Assembly: GCF_004791165.1 (NCBI RefSeq)
Contig: NZ_SRUZ01000004.1
Location: 496,001-560,000, forward strand
Reading direction: 5' to 3'
Length of the DNA stretch: 64,000 bases
Source of the DNA: Mesorhizobium sp. M8A.F.Ca.ET.218.01.1.1
Lineage (GTDB): Bacteria > Pseudomonadota > Alphaproteobacteria > Rhizobiales > Rhizobiaceae
The notes beneath the pieces were generated by a model. It did no database searches. It had not been told where the DNA came from and worked only from the letters and a program-made list of their open reading frames with translations. How positions within the stretch are numbered: the stretch's first letter is position 1; each line of letters begins with the position of its first letter. Shown here one piece after another: positions 1 to 8,769 of the stretch. Position numbers and translations under genes: made by a program.

Positions 1-282
1 GCGGAAAATGACGACGGGACTGCGGATCAGCCTGCCGGTCGCATCGACAATACGCATCACCTTCAAGGGGGCGGCCTTGGGCTCGATGTCCTCGAGCACG
101 CCCAGCCGTTCGAGCACTTTCAGGGCAGGCGTCATGAGCGCCGTGGTGCGACCGTCGGGAGCCGAAACCTCAGGCCCGGCAATCGTCACCGGAAAGCCGG
201 CATCGGCGAAGGCAAGCGCGGCGATCAATCCCGCCGGCCCGGTGCCTGCGATCAGTATCCGCGCTGTTTCCTGATGCTCCAA
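1..282 (-). CDS. UbiH/UbiF-family FAD hydroxylase, N-terminal part
   Basis: Only the first 94 codons are in the window; the gene runs off the left edge. The protein opens with ARILIAGTGPAGLIAALAFA, a Rossmann fold with a GxGxxG-type turn that binds FAD. It is followed by the GRTTALMTPALKVLERLG segment typical of UbiH/UbiF ubiquinone-ring monooxygenases. No ATG fits this frame. A TTG at 282, preceded by GGAAG, is the likely start, because the frame is closed by a TGA a short way upstream and the nearby ATG is in another frame. Which ring carbon it hydroxylates cannot be told from this fragment. It is divergent from the DUF2182 gene. Confidence 0.75.
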   Translation of the reverse strand, partial: MEHQETARILIAGTGPAGLIAALAFADAGFPVTIAGPEVSAPDGRTTALMTPALKVLERLGVLEDIEPKAAPLKVMRIVDATGRLIRSPVVIFR

Positions 283-354
283 GATCGGCTTCCGGCTTGC
301 TGTGCGAGGCGGCCATCAGGCCTGCCCAGTCGAGAGACGCATATAGGGCAGATC

Positions 355-1284
355 ATGCGGCTTGATCAACGCGGCGATTCGGCCCATTCGAGTGTCATGA
401 CCGGCCAACAGGACGATTTCAGCCACCTCGACCGCGCCGGCCGCGCCACGGCAAACGTCGCGCGCAAGCCGCGCTGGACGGTCAACGTCGTCGTCGGTGC
501 AAGCATCGCACTGGCCTGGCTGCTGCTTGCCGCGATGGCGATTCGCGGCGCCGAGGCCCAGATCGGCGCGCCAGGCGACACTTTGTTGCGTAACTTGCCG
601 CAACTGCCGTTACCGGCCGTGCTCGAACGGTTCTTCGTACTCTGCCTTTCACCTGCGCCGCTGGACGCTAGCATCGGCCCGCGTACCCTGGCGCTCATCC
701 TCATGTGGTTTCTCATGGCGATCGGCGCGATGCTGCCATCCGCGGCGCCAATGATCCGCACCTATTGCGAGATCGCCGATACGGCGCGGATCAAGGGGGA
801 GCCAGTCGTCCATCCGCTGGTGCTGGTTGCCGGCTACCTCAGCGTCTGGCTTGCCGCCTCGATGCTGTTTGCGGCAGTGACACTTGCCGTCCACGCATTC
901 GCCGCCACGGGAGGGATATTCGATCCGCTGCTTGGCGCTGCCGGTGGGCTCGCCTTGCTGGTTGCCGGCCTCTACCAGTTCAGCGGCCTCAAGGAGGCCT
1001 GCCTGAAGAAATGCCGGAATCCGTTCTCGATCCTGTTTTCGAACTGGAGCGCGAGAACCGTCCGCGTCTTCCAGCTCGGCGTCGCGCAAGGCATCTGGTG
1101 CCTCGGCTGCTGCTGGGCATTGATGCTGGTGATGTTCGCAGTCGGCGTGATGAACGTCTTCTGGATGGCGCTGATCGGCGTGTTCACCCTGATTGAAAAA
1201 CAGACGACGGGCAGTCTTCCAACCCGGCTGGCTGGTGCGATACTGCTTGTCTGGGCAGCCGCGCTGCTAGTAGTCTCGCTATGA
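355..1284 (+). CDS. DUF2182 multi-pass membrane protein
   Basis: About 309 residues. A hydrophilic N-terminus of about 70 residues is followed by several hydrophobic segments typical of DUF2182 (predicted metal-binding integral membrane protein). Family-like pieces are the MWFLMAIGAMLPSAAPMI helix, a YQFSGLKEACLKKCRNP stretch with two cysteines, and a cysteine-rich helix WCLGCCWALM. The ATG at 355 follows AGGG at a good distance; an internal ATG at 397 is an alternative. Its stop overlaps the start of the DUF1326 gene by ATGA. DUF2182 and DUF1326 genes commonly travel together, which suggests one membrane-associated function, possibly metal related. That role is inference. Confidence 0.85.
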   Translation: MRLDQRGDSAHSSVMTGQQDDFSHLDRAGRATANVARKPRWTVNVVVGASIALAWLLLAAMAIRGAEAQIGAPGDTLLRNLPQLPLPAVLERFFVLCLSPAPLDASIGPRTLALILMWFLMAIGAMLPSAAPMIRTYCEIADTARIKGEPVVHPLVLVAGYLSVWLAASMLFAAVTLAVHAFAATGGIFDPLLGAAGGLALLVAGLYQFSGLKEACLKKCRNPFSILFSNWSARTVRVFQLGVAQGIWCLGCCWALMLVMFAVGVMNVFWMALIGVFTLIEKQTTGSLPTRLAGAILLVWAAALLVVSL

Positions 1285-1913
1285 GTGGGGGAAATTCGAT
1301 GGCAGATCAGAGCTGGGCAATGAAAGGAGAGCTCGTACTCTCCTGCAATTGCACGGTTTTTTGCCCTTGCGTGCTGTCGCTTGGCAACCATCCTCCGACC
1401 GAAGGTTACTGCCAGACCTGGGCGGGTTTTCGTATCGACGCCGGCCATTTCGGCGAGGTCGACCTCTCCGGTCTCAATCTTGGGCTGATCATGGAAATCC
1501 CCGGTTACATGAGCCGTGGCAACTGGACCGCGGGCCTGTTCATCGACGTCAGGGCCTCTGTCTACGCGGTCAAGGCCTTGACCAAGATATTCACCGGCAA
1601 AGCCGGCGGAACGACGTCGCTGCTCTCGATCCTGGTCGGCAAATTCCTGGGCGTCGAACAGGTGCCGATCACCTACGAGACGCGCGACAAGACGCGTATT
1701 TTCCAGATACCCAGGATTATCGACGGGGCGGTCACACCAATCGCGGGCAAGGACCGCGAGAAGGATACGGTGATCACGAATTCCGAATACTGGATCGCGC
1801 CGGAGATCATCGTGGCCAGGTCCGACAAGAGCAAGATGCGGGCCTTTGGCCGCAACTGGAATTTCGCCGGCCGCTCGGCCGAGATATGCAAGCTGGATTG
1901 GCGGGGCCCGTGA
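1281..1913 (+). CDS. DUF1326 domain-containing protein
   Basis: 210 residues if translated from the overlapping ATG at 1281; an ATG at 1299 (MADQSW) is also possible. The N-terminal region WAMKGELVLSCNCTVFCPC, with its cysteine cluster (CNC, CPC), is the signature of DUF1326. The rest is a soluble domain without a signal peptide. It is translationally coupled to the DUF2182 gene upstream (ATGA) and to pcs downstream (GTGA), so the three are likely one transcript. The function is unknown. The clustered cysteines suggest metal binding or redox chemistry, which is inference. Confidence 0.85.
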   Translation: MSGGNSMADQSWAMKGELVLSCNCTVFCPCVLSLGNHPPTEGYCQTWAGFRIDAGHFGEVDLSGLNLGLIMEIPGYMSRGNWTAGLFIDVRASVYAVKALTKIFTGKAGGTTSLLSILVGKFLGVEQVPITYETRDKTRIFQIPRIIDGAVTPIAGKDREKDTVITNSEYWIAPEIIVARSDKSKMRAFGRNWNFAGRSAEICKLDWRGP

Positions 1914-2728
1914 GGAAGAACACAAAGGCCCGCAAGATCGCCGAGAAGATCACGGAACGGATTCCGCGACCGAAGAAGAAGGTCACTTGGCCGCAGGCGC
2001 GCGCGTTTTCGGTGCATCTGCTGACCGCTTCCGGTTCGTTCCTGGCTTTCCTGTCGCTGGTGGCGGCGAGCGAGGAGCGCTGGACGGCCATGTTCTGGTG
2101 GCTGGGGCTGGCGCTGTTCGTCGACGGTATCGATGGGCCGATCGCCCGAAAGCTGGAGGTCAAGGAAATCCTGCCGACCTGGTCGGGCGAACTTCTCGAC
2201 AACATTATCGACTATGTGACCTACGTGCTGATCCCGGCCTTCGCGCTCTATCAGCGCGGTTTCATGGGCGAAGGCCTGTCGTTCCTGTCGGCGGCGATCA
2301 TCGTGGTCTCAAGCGCGATCTACTACGCCGACACCGGCATGAAGACGAAGGAGAATTTCTTCAAGGGATTCCCGGTGGTCTGGAACATGGTGGTGTTCAC
2401 GCTGTTCGTTATCGAGCCGGGACAATGGGTTTCGTTCGCCGTGGTGGTGGTGGCCGGCATTCTGACTTTTGTGCCGATAAACTTCATCCATCCGGTGCGG
2501 GTGAAGCGGCTGCGGCCGATCAATCTCGGCATGACGCTGTTGTGGTGCGCCTTCGGCGCGCTTGCGCTTGCGCAGGCGGCGCTCGCCGCCTTCTACGACG
2601 AGATCGGCGTGCTGGGTGAGCAGGTCAGCACTTTTACCAAGATCGGTATTACCATCACGGGGCTCTACCTGGCCTGCATTGGCGGCATTATGCAGTTCTT
2701 TCCAAAACTCGGCGCCAAAAAGGCCTGA
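1910..2728 (+). CDS. pcs: phosphatidylcholine synthase (CDP-diacylglycerol-choline O-phosphatidyltransferase)
   Basis: Condenses choline with CDP-diacylglycerol to make phosphatidylcholine in the inner membrane, the one-step pathway of rhizobia and Brucella. About 272 residues with multiple membrane helices. The CDP-alcohol phosphotransferase motif is visible: DGIDGPIAR, then GELLDNIIDYVTYV, giving the DGxxAR...GxxxD...D pattern. AFSVHLLTASGSFLAFL and FFKGFPVVWNMVVFTLFVI match rhizobial Pcs as recalled. The frame has no early ATG. The GTG at 1910 overlapping the DUF1326 stop gives a basic N-terminus and is the best start. Slightly longer at the N-terminus than the Sinorhizobium enzyme. Confidence 0.93.
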   Translation: MRKNTKARKIAEKITERIPRPKKKVTWPQARAFSVHLLTASGSFLAFLSLVAASEERWTAMFWWLGLALFVDGIDGPIARKLEVKEILPTWSGELLDNIIDYVTYVLIPAFALYQRGFMGEGLSFLSAAIIVVSSAIYYADTGMKTKENFFKGFPVVWNMVVFTLFVIEPGQWVSFAVVVVAGILTFVPINFIHPVRVKRLRPINLGMTLLWCAFGALALAQAALAAFYDEIGVLGEQVSTFTKIGITITGLYLACIGGIMQFFPKLGAKKA

Positions 2729-2755
2729 TCAGCCGCTCTTCAAGGAATCCTGTCC

Positions 2756-3733
2756 ATGTCCAAAGCCATCCGAATCCACGCCAATGGCGGCCCCGAAGTC
2801 CTGACTTACGAGGACACCGATCCCGGCCAGCCCGGTTCGGGGCAGATCCTGATCAAGCATACCGCGATCGGTCTCAACTTCATCGATGTCTATCATCGCT
2901 CGGGCCTCTATCCGCCGCCCGGCGGATTTCCGCTCATTCCCGGCAGCGAAGCCGCCGGCGTGGTGCTGGAAGTCGGCCAGGGCGTCGACTGGTTGAAGCC
3001 GGGCGACCGGATTGCCTACGCCGTGACGACGGGTGCTTATGCGCAAGAGCGCGTCATCGATGCCAGCAAGGTCGTCAAGGTGCCGGACGGCATCAGCGAC
3101 GAACAGGCCGCCGCCATGATGCTGAAGGGCATGACCGCGGAATATCTCCTGCGCCGGACCTTCAAGGTCAAGGCAGGCGACACGATCCTGTTTCATGCCG
3201 CGGCTGGTGGCGTCGGGCTCATTCTAGGCCAATGGGCAAAACACCTCGGCGCAACGGTCATCGGCACCGCCAGCTCCGCCGACAAGATCGAACTGGCCAA
3301 GGCACACGGCTTCGACCATGTCATCAACTACAAGGAGCAGGATTTCGTCGCCGGCGTCGCCGCCATCACCGGCGGCAGGAAATGCGACGTCGTCTACGAT
3401 TCCGTGGGTAACGACACATTCCCGGCCTCGCTCGACTGCCTGAAGCCGCTCGGCATGTTCGTCAGCTTCGGCCAGTCCTCGGGACCCATCCCGCCGTTCT
3501 CGATGTCGCTGCTGGCGCAGAAGGGCTCGCTGTTCGCAACGCGGCCGACACTGTTCGTCTACAATGCAAAACGCGAGGACCTCGATGCCTCCGCCGCCGC
3601 ATTGTTCGAGGTCGTGCTCAGTGGTGCCGTCGAGATCAAGATCAATCAGCGTTATGCGCTGAAAGACGCGGGCAAGGCGCATCAGGATCTTGAGGGACGC
3701 AGAACGACAGGCACGACCATCCTGGTTCCCTGA
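2756..3733 (+). CDS. NADPH:quinone oxidoreductase, zinc-independent MDR family
   Basis: 325 residues, the usual length for QOR. An N-terminal GroES-like domain (GLNFIDVYHRSGLY, PLIPGSEAAGVV) is followed by a nucleotide-binding domain with AAAGGVGLILGQWAKHLGA. The protein lacks the zinc-ligand cysteines and histidines of true alcohol dehydrogenases. It probably reduces quinones or enones with NADPH in the cytoplasm. It lies 27 bases after pcs and could be cotranscribed with it, although no functional link is evident. A gap of about 230 bases with no recognisable gene follows before the ABC operon. Confidence 0.9.
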   Translation: MSKAIRIHANGGPEVLTYEDTDPGQPGSGQILIKHTAIGLNFIDVYHRSGLYPPPGGFPLIPGSEAAGVVLEVGQGVDWLKPGDRIAYAVTTGAYAQERVIDASKVVKVPDGISDEQAAAMMLKGMTAEYLLRRTFKVKAGDTILFHAAAGGVGLILGQWAKHLGATVIGTASSADKIELAKAHGFDHVINYKEQDFVAGVAAITGGRKCDVVYDSVGNDTFPASLDCLKPLGMFVSFGQSSGPIPPFSMSLLAQKGSLFATRPTLFVYNAKREDLDASAAALFEVVLSGAVEIKINQRYALKDAGKAHQDLEGRRTTGTTILVP

Positions 3734-3961
3734 CGATAGTCTGCCTTGGTTTTCAGCGTCCCGCCGCAGCCGCGGGCTTGGTTTGCACGAAAAGTCGGCC
3801 AGCCACATGCTTGTGCGAGGCAGGCTGATCTTTGCCCTTGAGTTTCCGCTGAAATTCTTGAAGCTCTTTCAAGTCGGGTGCTGCTTTCGCACGAGAGCCG
3901 GCCGCGCATACGATGCTTGCGGGAACACAGAACATGTCCGGCAATCCGGATGGGAGGCACT

Positions 3962-5527
3962 GTGAGTGCAAATCATGATGGAGCGAACCTGCTCGAGGTT
4001 CGTGGCCTGACCAAGATATTCGGCACGCTGACGGCGTGCGACCATATCGACCTCAACATCGCCAAAGGTGAGATCCACGCTTTGCTCGGCGAGAACGGCG
4101 CCGGCAAGTCGACGCTGGTCAAGATGCTGTTCGGCTCGCTCGAGCCCAATTCCGGCGAGATTTTCTGGAACGGCCAGGCGGTGCGGATCACCAGCCCGGG
4201 CGTTGCCAAGAAGCTCGGCATCGGTATGGTGTTCCAGCATTTTTCGCTGTTCGAGGCGTTGACGGCCGCCGAGAACATCGCGCTGTCGCTGGATGACGGC
4301 TCGCCGATCAGCAGCATCGCGGCCAAGGCGAGGGCGCTTTCCTACAGCTATGGCCTGCCGCTCGATCCGGAATCGCTGGTCGGCGACCTTTCGGTCGGCG
4401 AGCGCCAGCGCATCGAGATCATCCGTTGCCTGCTGCAGACGCCGCAACTCATCATCCTGGACGAGCCGACATCGGTGCTGACGCCGCAGGAAGCCGACAA
4501 GCTGTTCGAGACGCTGGAGCGGCTACGCGCGGAAGGCAAATCGATCCTCTACATTTCGCACCGGCTCGAAGAGGTCAAACGCATCTGCGACCGCGCCACC
4601 GTGCTGCGGCACGGCAAGGTGGTCGGCCACTGCAACCCGCGCGAGGAGACCGCCTCATCGCTCGCCCGCATGATGGTTGGCAGCGAGGTGCAGGCTGTGG
4701 TGCGGGCGCCGGTCGAGGGGATCGAGACCGCGCAGCCGCTGCTCGAAATCCGCGGCCTCGGCCGCAAGCCGGCAACGCCGTTTTCCATTCCTCTCAAGAA
4801 CATCAGCCTCAATGTCCGCGCCGGCGAGGTGATCGGCATTGCCGGCGTCGCCGGCAATGGCCAGGGCGAGTTCTTCGAATCCGTCTCCGGCGAGGTTTTG
4901 CAGCAGGATGCCGCCTCGGTGCGCATCCGCGGCAAGGACGCCGGCGGCCTCACCATCACCGGGCGGCGCCTGCTGGGAGCGGCGTTCGTGCCGGAAGAGC
5001 GCCTTGGCCATGGAGCGGCACCGCGCATGAAACTCTCGGAAAACCTGCTGCTGTCGCGCCATGCCACCGACGGCAAGGCTTTTGTCGGCACCGGCGGCAT
5101 GGTCAAGAGCGGCGCCGTCTACGCGGCATCGCAACGCATCATCGAAGCGATGGATGTGCGCAAGAGCGCGCCGGATCCCGAAGCGGCGGCACTTTCGGGC
5201 GGCAATCTGCAGAAATTCATCGTCGGCCGCGAGCTCGACCGCCGCCCAAGCGTGATGGTGGTGAACCAGCCGACATGGGGCGTCGACGCCGGAGCCGCGG
5301 CGCACATCCGCCAGGCCTTGATCGAGCTCTCTCGCAGCGGATCGGCCGTACTGGTGATCAGCCAGGATCTGGACGAGCTGTTCGAGATATCGGACGCGAT
5401 CGCGGTCATGCACAATGGCGAGCTCTCGAAGCCGATGCCGATCGCCGAAGCGACTTTCGAGAAGGTCGGCTTGCTGATGGGCGGCGCCGAACCCGGCCAC
5501 GCCGAACATACGTTGGAGACGGCATGA
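3962..5527 (+). CDS. ABC transporter ATP-binding protein, tandem-domain (BMP/nucleoside-type importer)
   Basis: 521 residues with two ATPase halves, as in RbsA/YufO-type subunits. The first half has Walker A GENGAGKS (about 43-50), signature LSVGERQ (about 143-149) and Walker B LIILDEPT. The second half is degenerate at the P-loop (GVAGNGQGEF) but keeps LSGGNLQK. The GTG at 3962 is preferred because GGGAGG at 3952-3957 sits five bases upstream; an in-frame ATG at 3950 would overlap that site. It energises the two permeases that follow; with the BMP-family binding protein the likely cargo is a nucleoside or similar. The stop overlaps the next start (ATGA). Confidence 0.92.
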   Translation: MSANHDGANLLEVRGLTKIFGTLTACDHIDLNIAKGEIHALLGENGAGKSTLVKMLFGSLEPNSGEIFWNGQAVRITSPGVAKKLGIGMVFQHFSLFEALTAAENIALSLDDGSPISSIAAKARALSYSYGLPLDPESLVGDLSVGERQRIEIIRCLLQTPQLIILDEPTSVLTPQEADKLFETLERLRAEGKSILYISHRLEEVKRICDRATVLRHGKVVGHCNPREETASSLARMMVGSEVQAVVRAPVEGIETAQPLLEIRGLGRKPATPFSIPLKNISLNVRAGEVIGIAGVAGNGQGEFFESVSGEVLQQDAASVRIRGKDAGGLTITGRRLLGAAFVPEERLGHGAAPRMKLSENLLLSRHATDGKAFVGTGGMVKSGAVYAASQRIIEAMDVRKSAPDPEAAALSGGNLQKFIVGRELDRRPSVMVVNQPTWGVDAGAAAHIRQALIELSRSGSAVLVISQDLDELFEISDAIAVMHNGELSKPMPIAEATFEKVGLLMGGAEPGHAEHTLETA

Positions 5528-6654
5528 TGCGCCTCGAACTCGTCAAACGCCCGCAGCGCTCGGCGCTGTTTTCGATGCTGTCGCCGTTCATCGCCTTCGC
5601 GCTGACCATCATTGCCGGCGCCATTATGTTCGCGCTGCTCGGCGTCAACCCGCTCAACGCGTTCCATATCTACTTCATCGAGCCGATCAGCCAGGTCTGG
5701 CAATTGCACGAGCTGGCGATCAAGGCAGCCCCCCTGATCCTGATCGCGGTCGGCCTGTCGGTCTGCTACAAGGCCAACATCTGGAACATCGGCGCCGAAG
5801 GCCAATTCATTTTCGGTGCCATCTTCGGCTCCATCATTCCGGTGCTGTTTCCGCAATTCGAAGGCCCGCTGGTGCTGCCGCTGATGCTTCTACTCGGCAT
5901 GGTCGGCGGTGCGGCCTACGCTGCGATCCCGGCCTTGCTGAAGACCCGGTTCTCCACCAACGAAATCCTCACCAGCCTGATGCTGGTCTATGTCGCACAA
6001 CTCTTCCTCGACTGGCTGGTGCGCGGGCCGTGGCGCGATCCGCAGGGACACGGCTTTCCACAAACGATCCAGTTCGGCGACTCGGCGGTGCTGCCGGAAC
6101 TGATGCCCGATGCCGGGCGTGCCAATTGGGGCTTCGTCTTCGCCCTTGTGGCAGCGGTGCTGATCTGGATCCTGATGGGCCGCATGCTCAAGGGTTTCGA
6201 GGTCCGCGTGCTGGGCTCCAGCCCGAGAGCAGGGCGCTTCGCCGGCTTTGGCCTCAACCGCATGGTGTTCTTCGCCTTCCTGCTGTCGGGTGCGCTGGCC
6301 GGCCTTGCCGGCATCTCGGAGGTCTCCGGCGCCATCGGGCAACTGCAGCCCGTGATTTCGCCCGGCTATGGCTTCACCGCCATCATCGTGGCCTTCCTCG
6401 GCCGCCTCAATCCGCTCGGCATCGTCGCCGCCGGCCTGGTGCTGGCGCTGACCTATCTCGGCGGCGAGGCGGTGCAAAGCGCGCTCGGCATTTCCGACAA
6501 GGTGGCGAGGGTGTTCCAGGGCATGCTGCTGTTCTTCGTGCTCGGCTGCGACACGCTCATTCATTACCGCATCCGATTGATCGGCCTGGCGCTGACCAAA
6601 CAGGAAGCCCCCGCGAAGCTCGAGGCCGCGCCAAAGTTGAAGGAAGCCCGCTGA
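5524..6654 (+). CDS. ABC transporter permease 1 (BMP/nucleoside-type)
   Basis: 376 residues with about eight to ten hydrophobic segments. Family landmarks are KANIWNIGAEGQFIFGAIFG and LLKTRFSTNEILTSLMLVY, then GFGLNRMVFFAFLLSGALAG, the pattern of BPD_transp_2 permeases of nucleoside/sugar importers. The start ATG at 5524 overlaps the ATPase stop, and an adjacent ATG at 5527 is equivalent. A hydrophilic C-terminal tail rich in Lys, Glu and Ala follows the last helix. It forms the membrane channel with the next permease, which starts on its own stop codon. Confidence 0.92.
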   Translation: MMRLELVKRPQRSALFSMLSPFIAFALTIIAGAIMFALLGVNPLNAFHIYFIEPISQVWQLHELAIKAAPLILIAVGLSVCYKANIWNIGAEGQFIFGAIFGSIIPVLFPQFEGPLVLPLMLLLGMVGGAAYAAIPALLKTRFSTNEILTSLMLVYVAQLFLDWLVRGPWRDPQGHGFPQTIQFGDSAVLPELMPDAGRANWGFVFALVAAVLIWILMGRMLKGFEVRVLGSSPRAGRFAGFGLNRMVFFAFLLSGALAGLAGISEVSGAIGQLQPVISPGYGFTAIIVAFLGRLNPLGIVAAGLVLALTYLGGEAVQSALGISDKVARVFQGMLLFFVLGCDTLIHYRIRLIGLALTKQEAPAKLEAAPKLKEAR

Positions 6655-7574
6655 TGGACATTACCGTCAACATCCTCTTGACCATTGCCACGGCGGCGAC
6701 GCCGCTCTTGATCGCGGCGATCGGCGAACTGGTGGTCGAACGTTCCGGCGTGCTCAATCTCGGCGTCGAAGGCATGATGATCATGGGTGCCGTCGGCGGC
6801 TTCGGGGCCGGCTACCTGACCGGCTCGCCCTGGATCGGCCTCCTGGCGGCAATCATCATGGGAGCAGTTTTCTCGCTGCTGTTCGCCGTCATGACGCTGT
6901 CGCTGGCCACCAACCAGGTGGCGACCGGATTGTCGCTGACGCTGCTCGGCCTCGGCCTCTCCGGCATGATCGGAACGCGCTTCGTCGGCCAGCCTGGCGT
7001 CCGGCTCCCCAACCTTGATATTCCCGGCCTCAGTTCGCTTCCGATCGTGGGCAGACTGCTGTTTGGCCAGGACCCTGTGTTCTATATTTCGATCGCGCTG
7101 ACGGCCGCGGTGATGTGGTTCCTGTTCAAGACGCGTACCGGGCTGACGCTGCGCTCGATCGGCGACAGCCATACATCGGCGCATGCGCTTGGCATCAAGG
7201 TCATCCGCTATCGCTACCTCGCGGTCATCTTCGGGGGCGCCTGCGCCGGTCTTGCCGGCGGGCATCTGTCGCTCGTCTATACGCCGCAGTGGGTCGAGAA
7301 CATGTCCGCTGGCCGCGGCTGGATCGCGCTCGCCCTGGTGGTGTTCGCATCCTGGCGGCCGTGGCGGGTGCTGGCCGGCGCCTACATCTTCGGCGCGGTG
7401 TGGATCGGCCAGCTTCATGCACAGGCTTTTGGCATTCCGGTGCCCTCGCAGATGCTTTCTTCTCTGCCCTATCTGGCAACCGTCGTGGTTCTCGTTCTAA
7501 TCTCGCGCGACAAGCGTCTGACGATGATGAACACGCCGGCATCCCTGGGGCAGCCATTCGTTCCGGATCGTTGA
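6654..7574 (+). CDS. ABC transporter permease 2 (BMP/nucleoside-type)
   Basis: 306 residues, shorter than permease 1, as is usual for the second subunit of this importer class. ERSGVLNLGVEGMMIMGAVG and LATNQVATGLSLTLLGLGLSG are the conserved segments, and the protein is hydrophobic throughout. The ATG at 6654 shares bases with the upstream TGA (TGATG), so translation is coupled. A 51-base spacer separates it from the binding-protein gene, which is the last gene of the unit. Confidence 0.92.
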   Translation: MDITVNILLTIATAATPLLIAAIGELVVERSGVLNLGVEGMMIMGAVGGFGAGYLTGSPWIGLLAAIIMGAVFSLLFAVMTLSLATNQVATGLSLTLLGLGLSGMIGTRFVGQPGVRLPNLDIPGLSSLPIVGRLLFGQDPVFYISIALTAAVMWFLFKTRTGLTLRSIGDSHTSAHALGIKVIRYRYLAVIFGGACAGLAGGHLSLVYTPQWVENMSAGRGWIALALVVFASWRPWRVLAGAYIFGAVWIGQLHAQAFGIPVPSQMLSSLPYLATVVVLVLISRDKRLTMMNTPASLGQPFVPDR

Positions 7575-7625
7575 CAACAAGAACAAGACGGGAAGCTCCA
7601 AGGCTTAACTCAGAGAGGTAACACA

Positions 7626-8693
7626 ATGAAAAAACTGCTTATTGCCCTGATGACCACGACTGCCGCAATGTCGCTGGCGGCGTCCGCGCAGGCCGCCGAC
7701 AAGTTGAAGGCGTGCTGGGTCTACACCGGCCCGATCGGCGATTTCGGCTATTCCTACCAGCACGACCAGGGCCGCCTCGAGGTCGAGAAGGCGCTCGGCG
7801 ACAAGGTCGAGACCGCCTATCTGGAGAACGTCTCCGAAGGCCCAGACGCCGACCGTGCTTTCGAGCGTCTGGCGCGCGAAGGCTGCAAGATCATCTTCGG
7901 CACCTCGTTCGGTTTCATGGACGCCGAAGTGAAGGTCGCCAAGAAGTTTCCCAAGGTGATGTTCGAGCACGCCACCGGCTACAAGACCGGGGATAATCTC
8001 GGCATCTACAATGCGCGCTTCTATGAAGGCCGCTACGTGCTCGGCCAGATCGCCGCCAAGGAATCGAAGTCCGGCGTCGCCGGTTACATCGTCTCCTTCC
8101 CGATCCCGGAAGTGGTGATGGGCATCAACTCCTTCATGCTCGGCGCGCAATCGATCAACCCGAACTTCAAGGCCAAGATCGTCTGGGTGAACTCGTGGTT
8201 CGATCCGGGCAAGGAAGCCGACGCCGCCAAGGCACTGTTCGACCAGGGCGCCGACATCATCGTCCAGCACACCGACTCGACCGCTGCCCTGCAGGTGGCC
8301 GAAGAGCGCAAGCTGCACGGCTTCGGCCAGTCGTCCGACATGATCAAGTTCGCGCCGAACGCGCAGTTGACGTCGCTGACCGACGAATGGGGCCCGTATT
8401 ATATCAGCCGCGTACAGGCAGCCATCGACGGCAGCTGGAAGCCGGACAATGTCTGGCTCGGCATCAAGGACGGCGCGGTCAAGCTCGCGCCCTACACCAA
8501 CATGCCCGACGACGTGAAGGCGATGGCCGAAGCGAGCGAAAAGAAGATCGCCGGCGGCTGGAACCCCTTCACCGGACCGATCGCCAAGCAGGATGGCTCG
8601 GCGTGGCTGAAGGATGGCGAGGTCGCCGACGACGGCACGCTGCTCGGCATGAATTTCTACGTCAAGGGCGTCGACGACAAGCTGCCGCAATAA
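7626..8693 (+). CDS. BMP-family ABC transporter substrate-binding protein
   Basis: 355 residues. The N-terminus MKKLLIALMTTTAAMSLAAS ending in AQA is a Sec signal peptide cleaved near residue 23, without a lipobox, so the protein is a soluble periplasmic one. The mature part (GPIGDFGYSYQHDQG, SEGPDADRAFERLAREGCKI) is typical of the Bmp/PnrA family, whose known ligands are purine nucleosides. GAGAGG at 7613-7618 precedes the ATG. It is the last gene of the ATPase-permease-permease-binding protein operon; a strong terminator stands 28 bases after the stop. The exact ligand is not readable from sequence. Confidence 0.93.
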   Translation: MKKLLIALMTTTAAMSLAASAQAADKLKACWVYTGPIGDFGYSYQHDQGRLEVEKALGDKVETAYLENVSEGPDADRAFERLAREGCKIIFGTSFGFMDAEVKVAKKFPKVMFEHATGYKTGDNLGIYNARFYEGRYVLGQIAAKESKSGVAGYIVSFPIPEVVMGINSFMLGAQSINPNFKAKIVWVNSWFDPGKEADAAKALFDQGADIIVQHTDSTAALQVAEERKLHGFGQSSDMIKFAPNAQLTSLTDEWGPYYISRVQAAIDGSWKPDNVWLGIKDGAVKLAPYTNMPDDVKAMAEASEKKIAGGWNPFTGPIAKQDGSAWLKDGEVADDGTLLGMNFYVKGVDDKLPQ

Positions 8694-8720
8694 ACGGCAG
8701 AACACATTTCGATCTGCAGA

Positions 8721-8742
8721 GGGCGCCGCGAGGCGCCCTTTT
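8721..8742 (+). terminator. rho-independent terminator of the BMP importer operon
   Basis: GGGCGCC, loop GCGA, GGCGCCC, then TTTT. This is a perfect seven-pair GC stem 28 bases after the binding-protein stop. Read on the other strand it has no T-run, so it serves the plus-strand operon and not rimO. Confidence 0.88.
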
Positions 8743-8769
8743 CATTTGGATGGAGAAGCTGGCGGGAGC

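Noticed and set aside
1349-1909. Fusion of DUF1326 and Pcs into one 459 residue protein
   Set aside because: The first 187 residues are a frame-shifted reading of the DUF1326 gene. The GTG at 1910 gives the normal Pcs length.
4426-5523. N-terminal extension of permease 1 into the ATPase gene, giving a 742 residue fusion
   Set aside because: The extension is an out-of-frame reading of the ATPase with Arg/Ala/Gly-rich nonsense. The permease starts at the ATGA overlap.
6030-6653. N-terminal extension of permease 2 into permease 1
   Set aside because: Same reason: an out-of-frame shadow of the upstream permease. The real start is the TGATG at 6654.
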